Shown: positions 5,641-6,821 of the stretch, piece by piece
Position numbering within the stretch: the first letter of the stretch is position 1
Layout of the letters: every line of letters starts with the position of its first letter
NCBI GenBank assembly: GCA_050181295.1
Contig: JBFXDI010000184.1
Coordinates: 1-6,821 of the forward strand
Source of the DNA: JBFXDI01 sp050181295
Lineage (GTDB): Bacteria > Pseudomonadota > Alphaproteobacteria > Rhizobiales > Aestuariivirgaceae
Length of the DNA stretch: 6,821 nucleotides
Reading direction: 5' to 3'
The notes under the pieces: generated by a model
The model's input: the letters and a program-made list of their open reading frames with translations, nothing else
What the model was told of the DNA's origin: nothing
Database searches by the model: none
Made by a program: the position numbers and the translations under genes

Positions 5641-5715
5641 CGGAAACAGGGCAATCACGCGCTTGCCAGCGTGCGGTTTCCGGGCCAAAGTCCTCGGCCC
5701 GCCGCCTTGGCGGCG
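5641..5715 (+). promoter_or_regulatory. Folded elements in the dnaA-dnaN spacer
   Basis: CGGAAAC (5641-5647) pairs perfectly with GTTTCCG (5676-5682). Nested inside, CACGC (5656-5660) pairs with GCGTG (5669-5673), making a two-part stem-loop. A second hairpin, CGCCGCC (5700-5706) with GGCGGCG (5709-5715), ends 15 nt before the dnaN ATG, next to its AAAAGG ribosome binding site. No T-run follows either. They may tune dnaN translation or partly end dnaA transcripts. Confidence 0.35.
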
Positions 5716-5730
5716 TGATGGGGAAAAGGC

Positions 5731-6821
5731 ATGCGAGTCATCATCGAGCGCGCGGCGTTGCTGAAGTCGCTGACCCACGTCCAGAGCGTGGTCGAGCGCC
5801 GCAACACCATTCCGATCCTGGCCAACGTGCTGATCCAGGCGGAGGCCGGCTCGATCCGGCTCACGGCCACCGACCTCGACATTGAGGTGGTGGAGACGGC
5901 CCCGGCCGATGTCGCCCAGGACGGGGCCACCACGGTCCCCGCCCATATGATGCACGACATCGTGCGCAAGCTCCCCGATGGGGCGCAGGTGCAGATCGAG
6001 CAGGGACCCGACGAGGGACGGCTCTCCGTCTTCTCGGGCCGTTCCCGCTTCTCGCTCCAGGCCTTGCCGCCGCAGGATTTCCCCGACCTCGCCGCGGGCG
6101 ACGCCACGCACCGCTTCTCGCTTGGCGCGACGACTTTCAAGGAGCTCATCGACCACACGCGCTTCGCCATCTCCACCGAGGAGACGCGTTATTACCTCAA
6201 CGGCATCTACCTCCACACGGCAGGCACGGACGGCGGCACGCGGCTGCGGGCGGTCGCAACCGACGGACACCGCCTCGCCCAGGCGCAGACAGACTGCCCC
6301 AAGGGCGCGGAGGGAATGCCCGGCATCATCGTGCCCCGCAAGACCGTGCTCGAGCTCACGAAGCTCGTGGAAGGGGTGGAAGGCGACGTCGAAATCTCCC
6401 TCTCCTCGACAAAAATCCGCTTCGACCTCGGCAGCCTGGTGCTCACCTCCAAGCTGATCGACGGCACCTTCCCCGACTACGAGCGGGTGATCCCGCGCCA
6501 GAACGAGAAGCGGCTCGAGGTGGACACCAAGCTCTTCGTGCAGGCGGTCGACCGCGTCTCGACGATTTCGAGCGAGAAGGGCCGGGCGATGAAGCTCAAC
6601 CTCGCGGGCGACAAGCTCGTGCTCTCGGTCAACAATCCGGATTCGGGCTCGGCGGAGGAGGAGCTTTCCGTCAGCTATTCCGCCGATCCTCTGGATATCG
6701 GATTCAACTCCCGCTACCCCCTTGACATCGCGGGACAGCTCAAGGGAGAAACAGCCTCCTTCGAGCTCGCGGACGCCGGTTCCCCGGCCATCGTCAGGGA
6801 TCCCTCGGACGAAAGCGCGCT
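5731..6821 (+). CDS. dnaN: DNA polymerase III beta subunit (sliding clamp), 3' end outside window
   Basis: DnaN forms a head-to-tail dimeric ring around DNA that holds polymerase III and other repair and replication proteins through a hydrophobic pocket. The frame opens at ATG 5731 after GGGGAAAAGG and stays open to the window edge, giving 363 residues plus two bases of the next codon. Family length is about 372, so only some nine codons are missing. All three clamp domains are present: residues 1-~120 (RAALLKSL, ERRNTIPILANVL, TATDLDIEV), ~127-250 (FKELIDHTRFAIS, ETRYYLNGIYL, AVATDGHRLA) and ~255-363 (LIDGTFPDYERVIPRQN bridging, SSEKGRAMKLN, GFNSRYPLDI, SPAIVRDPSD). The N-terminus with ERRNTIPIL is typical of alphaproteobacteria. 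P330 in NSRYPLDI stands where other clamps usually have a hydrophobic residue. It follows dnaA in the conserved order and is probably co-transcribed or has its own promoter in the 116-nt spacer. Confidence 0.97.
   Translation, partial: MRVIIERAALLKSLTHVQSVVERRNTIPILANVLIQAEAGSIRLTATDLDIEVVETAPADVAQDGATTVPAHMMHDIVRKLPDGAQVQIEQGPDEGRLSVFSGRSRFSLQALPPQDFPDLAAGDATHRFSLGATTFKELIDHTRFAISTEETRYYLNGIYLHTAGTDGGTRLRAVATDGHRLAQAQTDCPKGAEGMPGIIVPRKTVLELTKLVEGVEGDVEISLSSTKIRFDLGSLVLTSKLIDGTFPDYERVIPRQNEKRLEVDTKLFVQAVDRVSTISSEKGRAMKLNLAGDKLVLSVNNPDSGSAEEELSVSYSADPLDIGFNSRYPLDIAGQLKGETASFELADAGSPAIVRDPSDESA

Noticed and set aside
5365..6270. A 301-codon minus-strand open frame spanning the dnaA end, the spacer and dnaN
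   Set aside because: It overlaps two certain genes in antisense and its composition is typical of a GC-rich shadow.
1..6821. Mobile elements, CRISPR arrays, phage or defence genes
   Set aside because: No transposase or integrase motifs, no regularly spaced repeats and no terminal repeats with target duplications were seen; gene content is chromosomal housekeeping and membrane genes.

Overview
The window looks like chromosomal DNA from a high-GC alphaproteobacterium, most likely in the Hyphomicrobiales (Rhizobiales). The evidence is strong G/C use at third codon positions, a DnaA and a beta clamp of alphaproteobacterial type, a DUF883-like small protein, and a -10 candidate of the CTATAT kind. 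I cannot name a genus from the sequence.

Layout. Positions 1-134 hold the last 43 codons of a plus-strand gene cut by the window edge. A convergent minus-strand cluster follows. Read in its own direction it runs: a redox-domain/NhaA fusion antiporter (2581 to 725), an 80-nt gap, a DUF883/ElaB-YqjD-like membrane-anchored helical protein (644 to 327), a 40-nt gap, and a 48-residue single-pass membrane protein (286 to 140). The spacing suggests one transcript from a promoter near 2650. A divergent plus-strand gene (2811-3311) encodes a four-helix membrane protein of the DUF1772 (anthrone oxygenase-like) family.

Next is a long stretch without a convincing gene (3312-4192, about 880 bp). Part of it has lower GC (about 52% by hand count over 3481-3660). 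It is rich in GANTC sites and inverted repeats. It has an intrinsic-terminator-like hairpin that points to the minus strand, a candidate dnaA promoter near 3848-3876, and two strong tandem hairpins at 4030-4088 just before dnaA. I found no DnaA-box cluster or AT-rich unwinding element, so I do not call it an origin.

The replication genes follow: dnaA (4193-5614), a 116-nt spacer with two folded elements, and dnaN (from 5731), which runs off the window about nine codons before its expected end. DnaA starts chromosome replication and DnaN is the sliding clamp of DNA polymerase III; dnaA-dnaN is the usual bacterial order. The antiporter cluster and the DUF1772 gene have no evident functional link to replication.

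The genes are mostly ordinary housekeeping and accessory membrane genes; I see no mobile element, CRISPR array or defence system. The points most worth a second look are the thioredoxin-fold/NhaA fusion without a signal peptide, the competing hairpins in the dnaA leader, the GANTC cluster upstream of dnaA, and the minus-oriented terminator that has no gene to serve.
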